Assembly (NCBI GenBank): GCA_003993805.1
Contig: RSEF01000031.1
Span: forward strand, 58,422,681 to 58,486,680
Length of the DNA stretch: 64,000 nt
Source: Himantopus leucocephalus
Lineage: Eukaryota; Chordata; Aves; Charadriiformes; Recurvirostridae
Direction of reading: 5' to 3'
In this document: piece after piece, positions 12,801 to 27,800 of the stretch
Layout of the letters: each line of letters starts with the position of its first letter
How positions within the stretch are numbered: position 1 is the stretch's first letter
Translations under genes and position numbers: made by a program
The notes under the pieces: generated by a model
Databases searched by the model: none
What the model saw: the letters and a program-made list of their open reading frames with translations, nothing else
Told to the model about the DNA's origin: nothing

Positions 12801-15800
12801 TACTACCTTTCAGTTTGGCAAGGTACATAATTTAGGCAGAAACATATCAACTATGGTTCTTTTCCAGGATGCAGATTGGGGCCAATCACTGAAGTATTCC
12901 ATCAACTAATACTCAAAGAAGGTCCTACATTTGTTCTCCAATAAAGCTGTTTGAGACACAGGAAGCACCTCCTTCATACTCAAGGGATTTGAGTACCCCT
13001 TTTACTCACACAACTGGATTTATGCTACAGGCAGCTTGGGGGTTCATTAGCTACACAGTTCCCCCACCCTCTCAGAGCACTATACGTCTGGCTACAGAAT
13101 TCACTCTGCTACAACTCTAGGCATGAAGTTCTCTCATAGGCTTCAGACAAGAACTACCAAGCCAGTGGCTGGAAAGTTTAGAAGATGGTCCCTCCCCTCA
13201 AGGCAAGTATGCCTTGCGTCATGTTTATAAGTACTCTGCTATCTTAACGGGAAAGGTTAGGCTATCAAGAGAAAGAGACATGAAGTCTGGAAGCAAAACC
13301 ACATAAGATTTCCCAATCCAATTAATTTAGTTTCTAAGCACTCACCAGCTTCCTGCTTCTTCTGCCATGATCTGAAACCACAACGAAGCTATAAAAAAAA
13401 AGTCTGTTCTTTCTCACAGCCAATTCTACTGCAGGTCAGGCTGAGACGGTGGTATGTGTTTAGAGCTACAGGGACAACCCAGTGGTCAGCAAATGGGTCA
13501 CTTATGCTCTAATTAAGGAACAATGGCAATGAACTCCAGCTAAGTCTTCACAGGCACCACGAACACAGTGTCTACATCTGCACAGTCCTGTTCAGGAGTG
13601 TAAATACCTTGCCTTCCAAAACTGCAGCTTCCCACAACAGAAGTTGCAACTCGGTAGCTCAAACAAAATTTAAGTTAATTAACAGCATTTAAGCACTCGA
13701 TATAAAGTGCAAGGTTAATGAAAAGAGAGCTTATACTTCTAACATCAAATTTGGACATAAGTTGAAACACCAATGCTGATGCTTTTATCTGCTCTTACCA
13801 GTGGAGATATTAAATATTAGCTAGCAACTAGGAACTGAGAAGAAAGAAGACCGGACTTCAGGCAAAGTTGCTACTTTCTTATCGATGGCTGCTCTCAGCC
13901 AACTTGAATAGCTCAAAAAAAACCCAACCCCAAAACCACAGGACAACTGGCTCAAACTGCAATACACTCCAGAAGGGCCCATCACTATTTTAGGGAGTTA
14001 ACGTAAACTGAGAAGAGATGTATGTGCAGGCAAGAACTGAGCATAAAACTGTATATTTAGGAATCTGGTCACCCCATTATACGATATAACATTCTGTACC
14101 TACATCTATTTGTCTTCACATAATTCTGGAAGAGACCAGAGTAAAAGTATGCCTCACATCTAGAATCTAGCGTGGTCTAGTGCAGATATCATTACTTGCA
14201 CCGTAAGCATGTCCACTTTTTTAAAACTCCCCTACAGCATCATTACCAAATAACAAATGGTCCTGAAGCACAACAAATCCAACATTTCGTGGGCAACTAA
14301 TCTCTGTATATGCTCTTTCTACCTTCCTAGTTGTCTGGAAACATACTGTAATAAGCCTTTTTTTTCCCTCCTGTAAATACATATGGTCACCTTCTACTTC
14401 AAGTTCGGCACTGCCGTATTTAATGTTCCCATAGATCAGCACAACGCAAAGCCTTGAGGCAGACAGAATAAATTACGTCATCAGAAGTGGACTTCATCTT
14501 ACCATAAGGAAACAGTGCCTGGACTTCACAAAATTGACTGGATTACTGCAAAACCAGCTCCAGCGTGGGTTAGAAATAGGTAAGAAGCAATTCACCACTG
14601 TATTCATCAGAAACAGAAAGGCTGCGGACTCTGCGCTAATACTGTTAACGCTAGTGTTAAAAAATACCACACACTATGCTTTTGGTGTAAGCCTCAGCAT
14701 TCTGAGCAGTACTCGCCGACAGACATTTACAGTAGCCCTACAAGCCTTCTGCATTTATAGGCCACCAAGTTCGAAGCTGATCAGCTCAATGTGAGAACGA
14801 CCTAATGACACTGACAGAGCTTTGTGAAGCCAATCTGATTATGCGTACAGTGAGTCCCAGAATGCCCTCCAGTGGAAGAGATTAACAAGTAATGATAGGT
14901 CCTTATTTCATTATCCAAAAGTAGGCCTTTTTTTCCCCTTAAGTTTTGGGGTTTCTTTAACGTAACTTCTGCCAAATCAGCTACATATGCCAAAAGGAAC
15001 ACAAATGCCATTTGCTGCATAACCCAGCTCATGACCATCTGTCTGCTTTTAGTTTCCAGCAAGTCATAGCCAGCAGACCTCATTTAATGTGAGATGTGCT
15101 GCTAGTCACTGCTCTGAGTTACCAGCTCTTACAGATGAGGACATTCCCTCCAGGTGGAAAGGATCTGAAAACCACAACCTAGAATTTTATCCACATGCAA
15201 GGAGTTTTATTAGTTTCTTCAACTTCACCTTGTAAATGACACAAAAGACGTATGTAAGGAAAAAAGGTACGAGGAGTTGCCAAAATATATGCTTGTAGTC
15301 TGGAGAGGAGACATAAGTATTCAAAAAATTCTTAGGCAGCTATTGAAGTGCTGTGCTTTACACCATAATCCCACTGAGAGGTGAGATGCAAAAGCCTTTC
15401 AGTAGGTGAGACATTAGCAAAGTTCAGCAGTTCCACTGCATCAAGACCTTGATAGATTAAGATGCCAAAAAACCTCAATTGGCTTGCTGCATATGCTAGA
15501 TCTAGTTCCTCCATCCTACATACAACTTCTTAGAATAGCTGCTTATACAAAGCTACACTAAGGAAGTAAGAGTACATACCACACTTGCCAGCAGTGGGGC
15601 AGGCGAAAGCCCAAAATACAAGAGCACCACAAAATACCTACGACACCACTATTTGTAGAGACACAGACACAAGATCAGAAAAACACCCATTTGCAATTCT
15701 ATGCTCTGTCCTCTTCAGCTTCTTAGATTAAAGACGTTATGTGAACCTCCTGTAAGATTATTGCACAGTAGTCCTAATACTGGACAGTCATCCACAAAGA

Positions 15801-18800
15801 TGAAGGGAAACCAAAAAACCCTCAAGCAGATGAAGGGAACAAAACCTGTTGTCATTGCTGGTTAAAGCTGCAGTGATTTTAAGATAGGGCTCTTGCACAT
15901 TGCTTCATGCAGAAAGCAGGTGGCAGCACAAGCACACCAGTTCACAGCTTTGCTTCTGCATGAAGCCCAGCCGAACCCTGTCACCCAGTGACAACTGCTG
16001 TGGGTGTTCAGCATCACACAGGAAGGGCTCCCTCGCAGAAGGGGCAAAACAGGGAGTCTTCCACCGTCAAAACATGTGTCCTACAATACCTATCAGCAGG
16101 GCCAGGGCTAGGACGTTAACTCAGCTAACTGACATACCGTTAAATCATCAGGGATTGCTGGTGATTTAGCAGTATGTCAGCCAGCTGCTGACACTACTGC
16201 TGCTACAGTCCGGGTGACTAAACATTCCAAGCAATTGCTGGCTGTTGTTCATGTGTTACACAGGTCAGAGCCATCCAGCTCTCAATGGCAGGAGATCAGT
16301 AGTACAGAAGTTGCTAGACAGGTTATATATGTTCATACCCAGGTCCTTATTTTGCACCACCTTGCCAACAACAAACTTCTGTTCTGCCAGAAATCGTTTA
16401 TACTATAAAGAAGCCGACAGACCCAGACAAAGCAAGTTCTGTTCCTCCTTTCTTCTCGGGAAGTAATGTAAGTGCAAGCTGTTTTTGTAGAGCAGTTTTA
16501 AGTGCTAACCTTTGGACGGTCTTCTTTTTTCAAGGCTACTGCTTCCAGTTTTGCTTCATACTCCGCTTGAACCTGGTCTCTCTTCTTCAACACATTCTGT
16601 GGGCAAGAGAAGAGACAGTTGTGAGAGGGATCCTCTTGTTCCTTCCCTCCCTGGCCTGCAAGAAACTGCAAAGTGATACAGCTTAAGTGCTAACTCAGTC
16701 CGAAGTCCGATTTTCAGCCTTGCTTTGTCCTATTTTACAGTATTTAGGGAGTAGCTTTTAAAAACAAAGAGCACTTGCTCTCCAGCAGCTGGTAGGATCA
16801 GATAAAATTCAACTTTTGGACAAGCTGGAGGCATGCAAGACAAACTGTCAGGCAACCATGCATATAACCCTGACTAACTAAATTCAATTCATCAGCTCAC
16901 CTATTATTAGCATGAAAAGGATATAAAGAAAAGCATGAAAACTGCCAAGGACTAGCGCAAAGCTTTCGATATCCTCAAGCAGCAGACAACAGCGTGGGCT
17001 AAGAGACAAGAAAGCCACCACAGAAGGTACTACATCTTCCTTTTCACTTGCAAAGACTCCTCGAAGTCCCTTATAGCAAGCTGTTACATTCTCACATTAG
17101 CACAAAAATAAGCTTTCCTTTTAGATCAGTTTGGGGGGTTTGATTGTTGGTTTAATTAAAAAAATTAAAGTTATGAAAAGCACAATTTACATGAAAAGCA
17201 CTGAACCACGTGAAGGAGTTTCACAAGCAGTAAGCATTTTATTGACAGGGTATTCTCAGAATAGAGAGCAAAAGATGCTACTCTTCTCTTGTACTATGTC
17301 CACAAGGTTATTTGTAATTGTGCTACTGTCTCTACTAAGGTTATACTACAGTCTTATAATTTAAAAACAACCACAGAAATTAGTCTTTTTAAGAATATAC
17401 TACTAAAAAATAAGCAGTTCTATGTTTGCAAAAGCGGGCAACTTCAGTCTTCAGAAGGAAACAACTAGTAATTTTTTATAACTCAATTGATGCAGAGTTA
17501 TTATTAAAAATGCTCAGAGGGAAGTCAGCCAACACTTGCTGCTGGGGCACCTGTAAATCTGAACTTCTCTTGCAGCCCACTTGACCAGTTCATGCTTCAG
17601 GTCTTCCCTTCTGCTACCCAGGAGGAATTACCCCATTAGGACAAAAACCTAATCATTTTAACAGTTTCAGACAAGGCTAGTAAGGCAGGACTAGGCACGT
17701 GCACTACTGCCTAAAGAAATATCTGTTCAAAAGAGCAGTTCTCGGAGCTCCAAGATCCAGCCTAGCCAAGATCTGTTTCCTCATTAAAGATGTACAAACC
17801 CTGTATCTACTAATCCTCATCTTCGCCCTGCTCCCTCTTAAGTCAAGGGAAGTTCACCAGTGCAGTTGCTCTGGAGTAGAGATAGGAGACATTGCAATCA
17901 GTATTCTTACAAACCTCAGTTCATGATAAATGGGAATGGCACCCCATCCTCAAAGTTGCTATTGGTTTATGCAAAAAGAGGACGCAAAAAGGAAAAACCT
18001 TCAACTGCTTAAGCTTCCCTTTTATCCCCAAAGAGACACAAGCAAGCATGCCATTAGTTGTGTTTGCTTGAAAAACCACAACACCCCTGTTCCTTTGAGA
18101 ATCTAAGCAACTATGTGGAATAGCCCGTAAGTGATTGACGTTACTAATGCAACAAAAGCCTGAGAGATTTAACAGGTATTTCTACTTTGTATTGCTTCTT
18201 GAACCTGAGTCAACTGAAATTTCTTCTCAGAAAAACAACCGCCTCCAGCAATTGCATTCAGCCTTCAGGAGCCTGGAGTTAGTGCGGTAAGCTGGATCTG
18301 TACCAGGAGTAGCAAATGATTAACAGGTATCGGCAGACTAGATTCAAGGGGCAGGTGTCTTATTTCTCCTTAAGTGCTCAAGTCCATCCACTGTGGACCA
18401 TTAACAATATGCTTCTGAATACAGCTTTAAGTAGCCATTAACGGCTGACCTCTAAGTGATGAGAAAAATATTGCCGTCCCTTTCACTTGCAGCATATGAG
18501 AAAGGAAGTTTTTCCTCTGGCACCTCCAGGCAATCTCTTCTCAGTTGGAGAATAATGCATTAATGCTTCAGCAGATCCTCTGAAGAGCTCTGTACGAAGT
18601 ATCCCCAGACTTACCACAGCCCATGCAATACTTACATTTGTTAAGGCCTCACTTAGAGAGGGAAAAAAAAAATTTAAAAAAATTTTTAAAAAGTTGGAAA
18701 AAACAAACAGAAAAAACCCTACACACCACATTTCAGTTATCTGGGGACAGAATTAAACCATTAGTCCCTATACAACCAAGACCTAGCTTGCTTTCAGTGA

Positions 18801-21800
18801 GGCAGGTCCTTCTCCATCTTCTCCATTTTGTACTTAGCTGAAACATTTCACCTTGGCCCACATCTCTGAAGGAGCTTCAGGAGTTTGCCATCAGCCTCCT
18901 TTCTCAAATTGCAATCCTATGCCATTTGCACACCACCCAGCTTCCTACTACGACCAGACCTCACAAAAGCATCCTTATTTACTGCATGCCTTTAGAGAGC
19001 CAGTTAGCTATTCATGCAGTGCTTGCTTTAAACATGCATTAGAAGTAATGTCTGAGCACACCACTGGGGATCACATCATCCAATAAGCCTTTTGGCAGTG
19101 TTAAGCACAGAGTTCATATAATGTTTTAATATCACCACTGAATTATGTGGAGTGGAGTTCGTCCTCTGCACTTGCTTCCCTGGGGAACACTGGCGTACCA
19201 CACAAAATGTGGTACTGCGTGTTTGCTCACAAGGGCCTCCCTGCACCAGGATTTGAGATGCCCTCTGGCCATCTCATACGTGGCCTCTATTTTAGAAAAG
19301 GTCTTTCCTAGACACTACCAGCACACATTTTAACTCAAGCCCACAATGCCAGCCCCTCCGCACTTCTGCAAACCTCTCAAATGAACCCACAGATGGAGCT
19401 TCCCTGGAGTCAGCCAGTATTTGTTTCAACCAGAACTACCGGGCTTCGCCTCTGTACCTGTAGTTCCCTCAGGCTGCCCCTTCAGTTATAACACTGCCCC
19501 TGAAGACACTAATGTGAACGTTCATCTCTAAAGCAGTGAAGATAACCCGGCAGTTCTTACTCTGCGGCCAGTCACCCAGCTCGAGTTTGCTCTACAAATC
19601 ACGTTCCTATACCTGTACCTGGGGTACAGTGTGCAGAGACAGCTATCAAGGTTGCACTGAACTCCTGGTGTCTACAGACTTACCTCACATCAAGTACCCT
19701 GTCCAAAAGCTGTGCTCTGAAAGACCAAAACTGACTTTAATTTCACAAGCAGGCCTCACAGCAGCTGATGAATAGAACTGCACTGCTAGTGAAGAGGACA
19801 GCCCTTTCAGCAGAAAGCCTCCTGCACCCCAAGAGTAGGCTCCTTTAAAGTTACTTAGTTTTAGGCAGCCTGGGAAGACAGTTATGGAGCTGCTTACTGC
19901 AGAAATAGCAACTGCCTGATATTTTCTAGCTTAAGAAAACTGCACTTGGTATGACCTGAGACATTCCAAGTTTTGGTATTTGGGAGGGAAGGAAAATAGG
20001 AACAGTCTGCCTTGGCTAGCAGCACTTCTTATTCTTGATTTTCAGAGAGAGCAAAGCTAATGAGATGCCCAAACTGGACACTAAGGACCATAACCCTTAT
20101 GTCCTATTTCGCAAGTGTGGTTTCTAGATTGAACCAGTTCCAAAACACAAATGCAATAATTATTTTCAGTCCATTACCAGAGAATAACTGACAGGAAGAG
20201 TGAATCCTTTAGGGCACTAGAAAGTCAAGTCAACAGCCTAAAAATTAAGCTAAAAAGCAAGGGTTTCTTCAGCTGAAGAGGTACTTCAGGCAGTTAAATA
20301 CCACTTACCACGGGGAAAGCAGCGTTAAAGACTTGCAGCTAGACTACCTGTTGGCTTGGAGACTGCACTTAGTGTCTTTGCCATCATCTGACATCAGCCC
20401 TTTTAGAATGGGGCTGTCTCCAAGCCAACAGGTAGTCTAGCTGTAAGTCTTTAATGCTGCTCTCCCTGTGGTAAGTGGTATTTAACTGCCTGAAGTACCT
20501 CTTCAGCTGAAGAAACCCTTGCTTTTTAGCTTAAAAAAAATCCTTCCCCCGCTACATTTGTCAAAAGCGCCTCTCACAACTCAGCTTGCTACTTCAGATG
20601 CCATCTCCAGTAGGCTGTGGTATTTGTAGCAGCAAAAGCCAGATGTTCTGGGCTAAAAGCTTTAACCCCTAGCCTCATGCTCTGTTTATTTGTAAGTACA
20701 CACACCCCCATCTTCCTACAGAATAAGGATAAATCTGAACACCCTGGGTCAAGGCTTCCAGCTACAGCTTAGGGTGTTCCAGCAATACTTGGGTGTTAAT
20801 AGTCCTGTAAAGAAAATGCACCTCATGTATGCTAGGGTCAACACCATGACTACAAAAGCAAAGCCTTCTGCAAGATACTTCAGCCAGGCAAGACAGGAGC
20901 CATACAACTAGCTATCTGAAGCTGAGAAAAGAAATCTGCAAGTAAGTGTTTCAATTCTCAGTTTGAGAAGTATAGGATGACTAAGATCAAGCTGGAGAAG
21001 GACTACCATGTTCAGACTGTACATTTACAACAGGCTATTAGATCTCTAAAGGAGCGTATACCATAGCCTTGTAATGGTTGTTCCAAATAGAAAGTCCTCA
21101 GAAGGAATTTGTCTGTTAGTACCCTACAGAGGGACTGCTAATACATCATTTACGATGGGCATGTGGTGAAAAGCTCTAACAGCTGAACTAGAGTCCTTCG
21201 GTTTCAGTTTTCAATGCAGTTAACTCAGTGATTCTTTTCCCCATGCAATGGGATTGACTACCAGTGCTCCTTAAGTTCAAGGGAATAAAAACTGCAGCTT
21301 CTATTACTTCTGCACAAGCAGTAAGATACCAAGTTCTTAGAGAGACTAACAGCCACAGAACAACATCGTTAAGCAGTTATTTGGTATGCAAAACTTAACA
21401 GAACTTTACAAGTGACACATCCTGCCTAGGGTATGAGGATGAGAGAGGAAGCAGCATCTGCTGTTTGGACACGTGGTTCTAGAATAAGCCACCCAACCCT
21501 GCTACATACAAGTGACAGAAGCTGCTAATGCTACTTTTTCTGCAGGACCAGACACTGACTCAGTAGTGAAGAGCTGAGCCATGACTGACTTTCTAACAAT
21601 TCAAAGAGAAGATTCTAAGGCAGCCACAGGATGTCTGCTATAGAGTACCACCTGCCACTCCAATGAAGGAGCAACTCTTCAACACTTTGTGTGCACCTTA
21701 GCTTGACTGACTAGCAGAGCAGTTAGATAGTGCTACCCATGCAGTACCCTGCTACTAAATATACCTGATTTTGTTTGATTATGAAAACATCCTCCTAGTT

Positions 21801-24800
21801 AATGTATTATTTGCTTCCCCACTTCTCGCACCACCAACACTTCTCGCTGTCAGAATGAATGAAATCACTGATATATCATTCCATGCAAACACAATGACGG
21901 TGTCTTCTGCCACAGGGCTCTCTTTACCTTCATTGACTCCGAGTACAATATATATTCCCTAAGCACAGGCAGGAAGTCTTCTGTCATGTCTTCACTAAGT
22001 TCTTCAAGAGCTGTGCAGCAGTTCCCAATACAGGCAGACACCCCTTCCAGTGGCTCTGATAGCTCAACCTCCAGCCCTCCCCAGGTTGAATAAACAGGGC
22101 CATATTCTCGTAGTTCCACCAAGTATTCTGCAAGAGGTAGATGGAAAAGTAGATTAACAGAACAAGAGCAAGGCACAAGGATCTGCAAACACTCACACCA
22201 AACAGGACAAAATATGCACCAAGCTTGGCAAACATTAACTCCCCCAGGAGTCAAGTCTTGTGTTGCATTAGCAACTTGATAGACAGAGCTCCATGGCTGC
22301 ACAGATGACAGGTACAAATTGCCTCCTGCTTAGGCAGGAGTTTCCTAGAAACTTCTAATAAAAAGACACTTGCATCTGTGCAGTAACCAAAGTATTTTTT
22401 TTAAAAACATATGTAAAAATTGGGTCTGCTAAGACAGGTCTGTAAAGGTTATCTTTGTCTAGGAATTCCATCTGTGCTCTTCTAGACGGAATCTACAGGT
22501 TTTACCCCTCCCAAAAGTCTTTCCAGAAATAAGTCTACTAGGAAAGCAGTTGGTGTAACAACAAGAGTGACTTTAAAAAAGTATTTGAAGAGTTGAGCTA
22601 AGATAAAGGTACTCTGTTAGGCTTTGGGCCTGTTTTAAATCTGCAAGGGGCATTAGATTTTGCTCTGTGTGCGGCTCATTACAGGCCAGAATCATTAACA
22701 CAACTTGTCTTGGTCACACCATCAACCAGAACAAGATACAGAGCACTCAGACTGAAGTATTATGATGGAGCATCTTGTGTCCTTACCCAACTGTTCCTTG
22801 ATAATCCGCTGTGCTATTCTGTCAATGGTACCAAGCTTTAGAGAGAATGTGTCTAGATACTCCCCAATGGCTGCAAACTCCAGTGGACGACTTCTTAATT
22901 TGTAGCCTCCTGTGACATATTTGACAGACTCCCCCATCTTCGACAGCAATGCCATTCCTTGCTTTTTGTAGGCATTAAGATCCTAGGAAGTTAAAAAAAA
23001 CAACCCAAGAGTTTAGAAATATTTCACTTGCACATTGAAAGATTAACACAGTGAAGGATACTTTCCAGTCAAGATCAAATCTTGCGAAGGCGAGAGATCA
23101 CGTGACACATAGCCTTGGACAAAAATCTCACTTTGTACGAGTTGTACAGCTAAGCAGAGTTTCAGGACTACCTCTAGATGGAGATAAGCTATCCAAGAGA
23201 ATGGTATGAAGTACATTACAAATGAGTAACTGGTCCACCTTTGCATATGGCCAGACTTTCCCATATTCTTGTACTGTCACCAGGGAAGTAGAGTATTAAC
23301 AGCTCTGTTTCCACCAATACTGATCATGCTATTGACCCACACATACTTTTAAGTCATAGCCCACAATACCAGTATTATGCAAATGCACCAGCTGGCTCTG
23401 ATGACGTAATACAGAGCTACACATTGCATGCCTATTTCGTCAGCAGCCTCCTCCAGTTGTGTGGTCAGATAGGAGGCAGGGGAAGACTGTACACAGAAAA
23501 AGCACAGCATGGGAAGACTAGCACAGCTTCTCTGCCAGACAGACCGCAGTTCAGGCTGGGTCAGATGTGGCCATGTTGCCTGCCCAGAAAGCTTAAGTCT
23601 CTTTGCTAACGCTTTTCACATTTGCGTAAATCAACATTCAAGACAACCTATGTTAACAAAGTTTTTTACCTACAATCTTCAGGGTATTTCACCATGACAG
23701 CATATCAGAAAAAAATAGTTTTAGTTAGCCAAAATGCCGTCCATTTTGCATTTTACTCCTTCCAGCAGGGGTCCCTATTCAACACCTCAAAACAGGCTTA
23801 AGAGCTATAACTAGGTTATCTTATGCTGCCTGAGGAAGAGATGTTTTCAAACAAAGTAGACTTGTAGAGGTCAAGAATCAAGACGTTACTACAGACTAGA
23901 CTAAAAACTTAAGTATTCTTTAAAAAAAATACAACAGCGATCTTCAAAATGTGTACTACAGTATTCCTTCCAAGTACTTATGTGTAAGTCAAACGTAAAT
24001 CTGATTAAGAAAACCTGACATCTTAGCAGCTACTATAATTTTGAATTATGTTTGCATTTAAATGCAGGGACTCTTGCATTCTGCCTGTTCTAAGCACTAC
24101 CTGCAAGCAGGCATCAGAAAAAGACCCTTTAACTCAAAATTATTTACTCACTCTCTCAAGCATTCTGGTGTGTTAGTGGTCCAAACAGGGAACTTGAAGA
24201 AAGGTTGGTTTCTCTTTTTCAACCAGGGGGTGGTCTCACGACTTTCTGCAGTAACTAAAGTCTGAAGTCCTAGCCCACTGAACTGACACCTCACTGCTGC
24301 AACACAGCCAGTTCCAACACTAGAGACAGCTGAAGAACACGTGTCCTTTTCCCTCAGGCTCCCTGGATGCTCTGTATTCTCAAGGCAAGCCCTGCCCGAG
24401 GCTGAGGATAAAGCTCTTATCATTCATTTTACAGGGGTGAAAGAAGACAGCTAAGCAGCTAAGAAAGTTGATCATCATGCTTCGACAGCTGAAAAGCAGA
24501 ACAAAGCTATCTGACATTTAACTATCAAGGTGCTAAATAAATTCTGCATTTCTGGCTTGTTTCAGTGGTTAAGTTCACCATGGAGGGGAAACAAAAGGGA
24601 ACTGGAGATTGAGTCTCACATTACCAGCAAGCAGAGCACAAGTCTGAATGAGTTTAAATTGTCACATTTGAGTGAGCGAGCATAATGTGACATTGGAAAG
24701 ACGTGCTTTTACAGCTCTCTCACTTATCAGGTCAAACCTAAGCATGACTGTAGGTCCTCCTAGTCTTATTTAAAACGCAGTTCAAAAGACAGCTAAAGAA

Positions 24801-27800
24801 AATTGCACTGTTGCTGGATGAGTCACGCAGAAGATGAGCATGAAGTTGTTGACTGAGAACAAACAGGAATGAGGTCTTCACTCTTAGTTTTGAGGGCAAC
24901 AAGTGCAACCAGTACAGAAGACACAGACAAGAAAAAAGTCAAGAAATCTGCAACCTTTTGTACAAGACAGATCTCTCCTCCCCCACCTCCCTCCTCCCCA
25001 ACAGAGGTTTTTAAAATCTACAGTTTTCTAAATTCTGAACCTCTCTTGCATCAGAGGAGTATGTTCTAGACACAGGGATACAACACAAGCAAGTCTCAAG
25101 AACTGAATTTGTAAATCTGCTGACACCACTCCCTTCAAGCAAAGGGAACCCATATGGTTGTCATACACAGGGGACTGTCACACACAACATTCAGGGTCCC
25201 CCAAAACTCTGGTATTTTAGGGGAAGTTCTGACTTGCAGATGTAGTTTTATTAATGCCTTTTAACCTTCATTTCAAAAGAGACTGCAAAGGTGCCTGTTC
25301 TGCTGCCCCTGCCAATGACTGTGTTTGGAAGTTACTGTCTTACCTTGGCTGTGAGAAACACATTGAAGTGCTCATTAAAAGAAAGCACTGGGTGATCAGT
25401 TATTCTCTTCAAGAATTTGTCTAATGCTTTCCTCCTTGTCTCCACGAATTCTTCAGAAAAGCGATCGACCACACCCTTCACCACAAATTTCTCAGGAAGA
25501 GGCTGTCAGAGACAAGCAAAATGCACAAGATTAAAAAGACCAAACACTTGCTGCTGGTATCAGGAAACACACAAAGCAATTAAACTCCAGTCTTAGCAGG
25601 AACTGAAATGTTATGTTTGCTAACAGGAACCATACATCAGATGGGATGGCAAGCCCTGCTCTGAATTACCCTTTAGTTGGTCTGGCCTAAAGCTACCAGT
25701 TCCACTGAGTGTTTTCAGCTGAGCCACACCAGTGAAGCCCAGACAAGTACTCGCACCAAGTACACCTACCATAGCTCAGGGTATTGCCCCCTACTGCTAT
25801 CCATGTCCAAGCTCCAGCTCTAAAGGAGATGCCAGCAGAGCTGCACACTCTTCACCACAGCAATGTGTGCACACACACACCCACAATGTTGCAGCGAGGC
25901 TGTTCAGTACAACGAAACTCAGAAAATTTAACAATTCTACTTACTCTTCTGCCCTGTGCCCCTGCGCGCCCCCCCCCCCGCTTCTGAATAATTTAGAGCT
26001 CCTGGACAGGGCCCTTCTGTGAAGGGCTGATAGCACCACATCGAGCAAAGATGAGCCCACTTGACACAGCAAACGGTCAAGTAGTCCAGGCTGGAGCCTT
26101 CCTGAAGCACTTGCACACTCGGTCATCTATCATAGCTGACATTCCTGAGCACGTTTGTGTAAGTGACAGAAGTCTGCCAACATGTTTACTCTTTCATCTT
26201 ACTGCTATTTTGACTCCACCAGTTCATCTCTGCAGTTCAGCTTAACATGTAAGCTCAAGTCTGCCTCCAGACTTGCTAGTTCTGCAGTCCCTCCTCTTAC
26301 ACTTAGACTCCAGACTTCAAAGCACTGCTTCAGATGGAAGGTAACTCTTTCAGCTTCAGCATGGTTAGTCTCAGCTCCACCACTAGATCTGCTTTTGTCC
26401 TCTCTGGACAGCATGGACTCTAAGATTAGTATCAGTTTTAAAATTGTGCTTTTCATTTTATTCTTGTGAAACAGCCCACCCAGATAACCTGCTTACTCTT
26501 AGGCTAGCAATGACAGCCATTTTCACCCAATTCAGGAATCAGAATACTCCTCTACAAAGAGTCTTTGTCACCTGAAACCTGTGACAAATGTAATCCAAAG
26601 GAAAAAAAAAACAACAAACCACCTCTGTATGCATATGCCCTTCCCACCAACCCTACCTGATGCGGGATGTACATGAAGATTACACCTCCTAGAAAAACCC
26701 AGCCAGCACGACTTAGCTGCAACACAGCTACATTTTGACCACTATATTTAGTTCTTTTAACTTAAGACTTATCTTATTATGCTTAGCAATCCAGTCAGTC
26801 ATTCTAGTTAAACCAGTGTAAGGTACACTCTAATTAGATTTCAGAACAATGCTTAGTGAAGTAGTCTTCAGGGAGGAAGAAACTCTTCCCTTGCTTTGTA
26901 AACATTTGCTTTAAACTTTTTTAGGATTCTATGAAGTCACCAATTCAGCACCATATGCAGGAGGAAAAGTACTAGTTTAAAGAACCCTGGTTCAACCAAA
27001 CACATGAAGACTGGCAGTGAATAATCACTAAAGTCTGAGCATTTGAGACCCACAGAAGGGTGCACCTCTATTACAGAGACTTCTGCCATTTAACCTGCCA
27101 TTTACTGATAAAGCAGTAGTTATAGTCCATTACATTTTAGGCCTTTGGAGGGCCACCCAAAGTAATCAGTACACACAGCTAGCAACTGATCTCCTGCTTT
27201 AACTGTGTGTTACTTATCTACCTTATAGTCTTCCAGCTTAATAGTCTACTTTTCCCTGCTGTGACATGTGAGCAGCGATCACCGCTGTCAGACATGGCTT
27301 CAAGTATCCAAACGCCACCATCCAGAGGCAAGATCCTTGGCCATGTTAGGCTTATCTTAGAGACAGATCTGAAAGCATTTTTACTGTTGTTTGCAGGAAT
27401 AGATTAAAGTCTCAGATCATTTAAAAAAAAAGTAAAAATCAGTAACCAAAGAGATGAAAAGGAACCCATATTCAGTTTAGTTTGGGCTCATAAGTATAGT
27501 CTATCATGACTCGCTGCACAGAGAAGACACGTAATTTGTTACAGGAAGATTTTAGGCAGAGTCACTATACAGAGATAAGGAAGACAACCCCTTTTCAGTA
27601 TTTTGTTAGACAGAAGCCCTCCAGCAATTGCGGCATCTCCAGTTACAAATACAGATAGCTTTTAGATTGGCTTCAAACATCCTTTCAGCATACACTTGAG
27701 TCACAATGCACCTGAAACTGCCTTTAGCTTCTATTCCCCATCGACTTCTAGGCAATAAATACATAAGCATTCACCAATCTCACCGCCATACCACTGCATG

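Noticed and set aside
26565..26595. Small inverted repeat TTTGTCAC / GTGACAAA
   Set aside because: It is an 8-bp stem with a 9-nt loop, too short to separate from chance in a 64-kb window.
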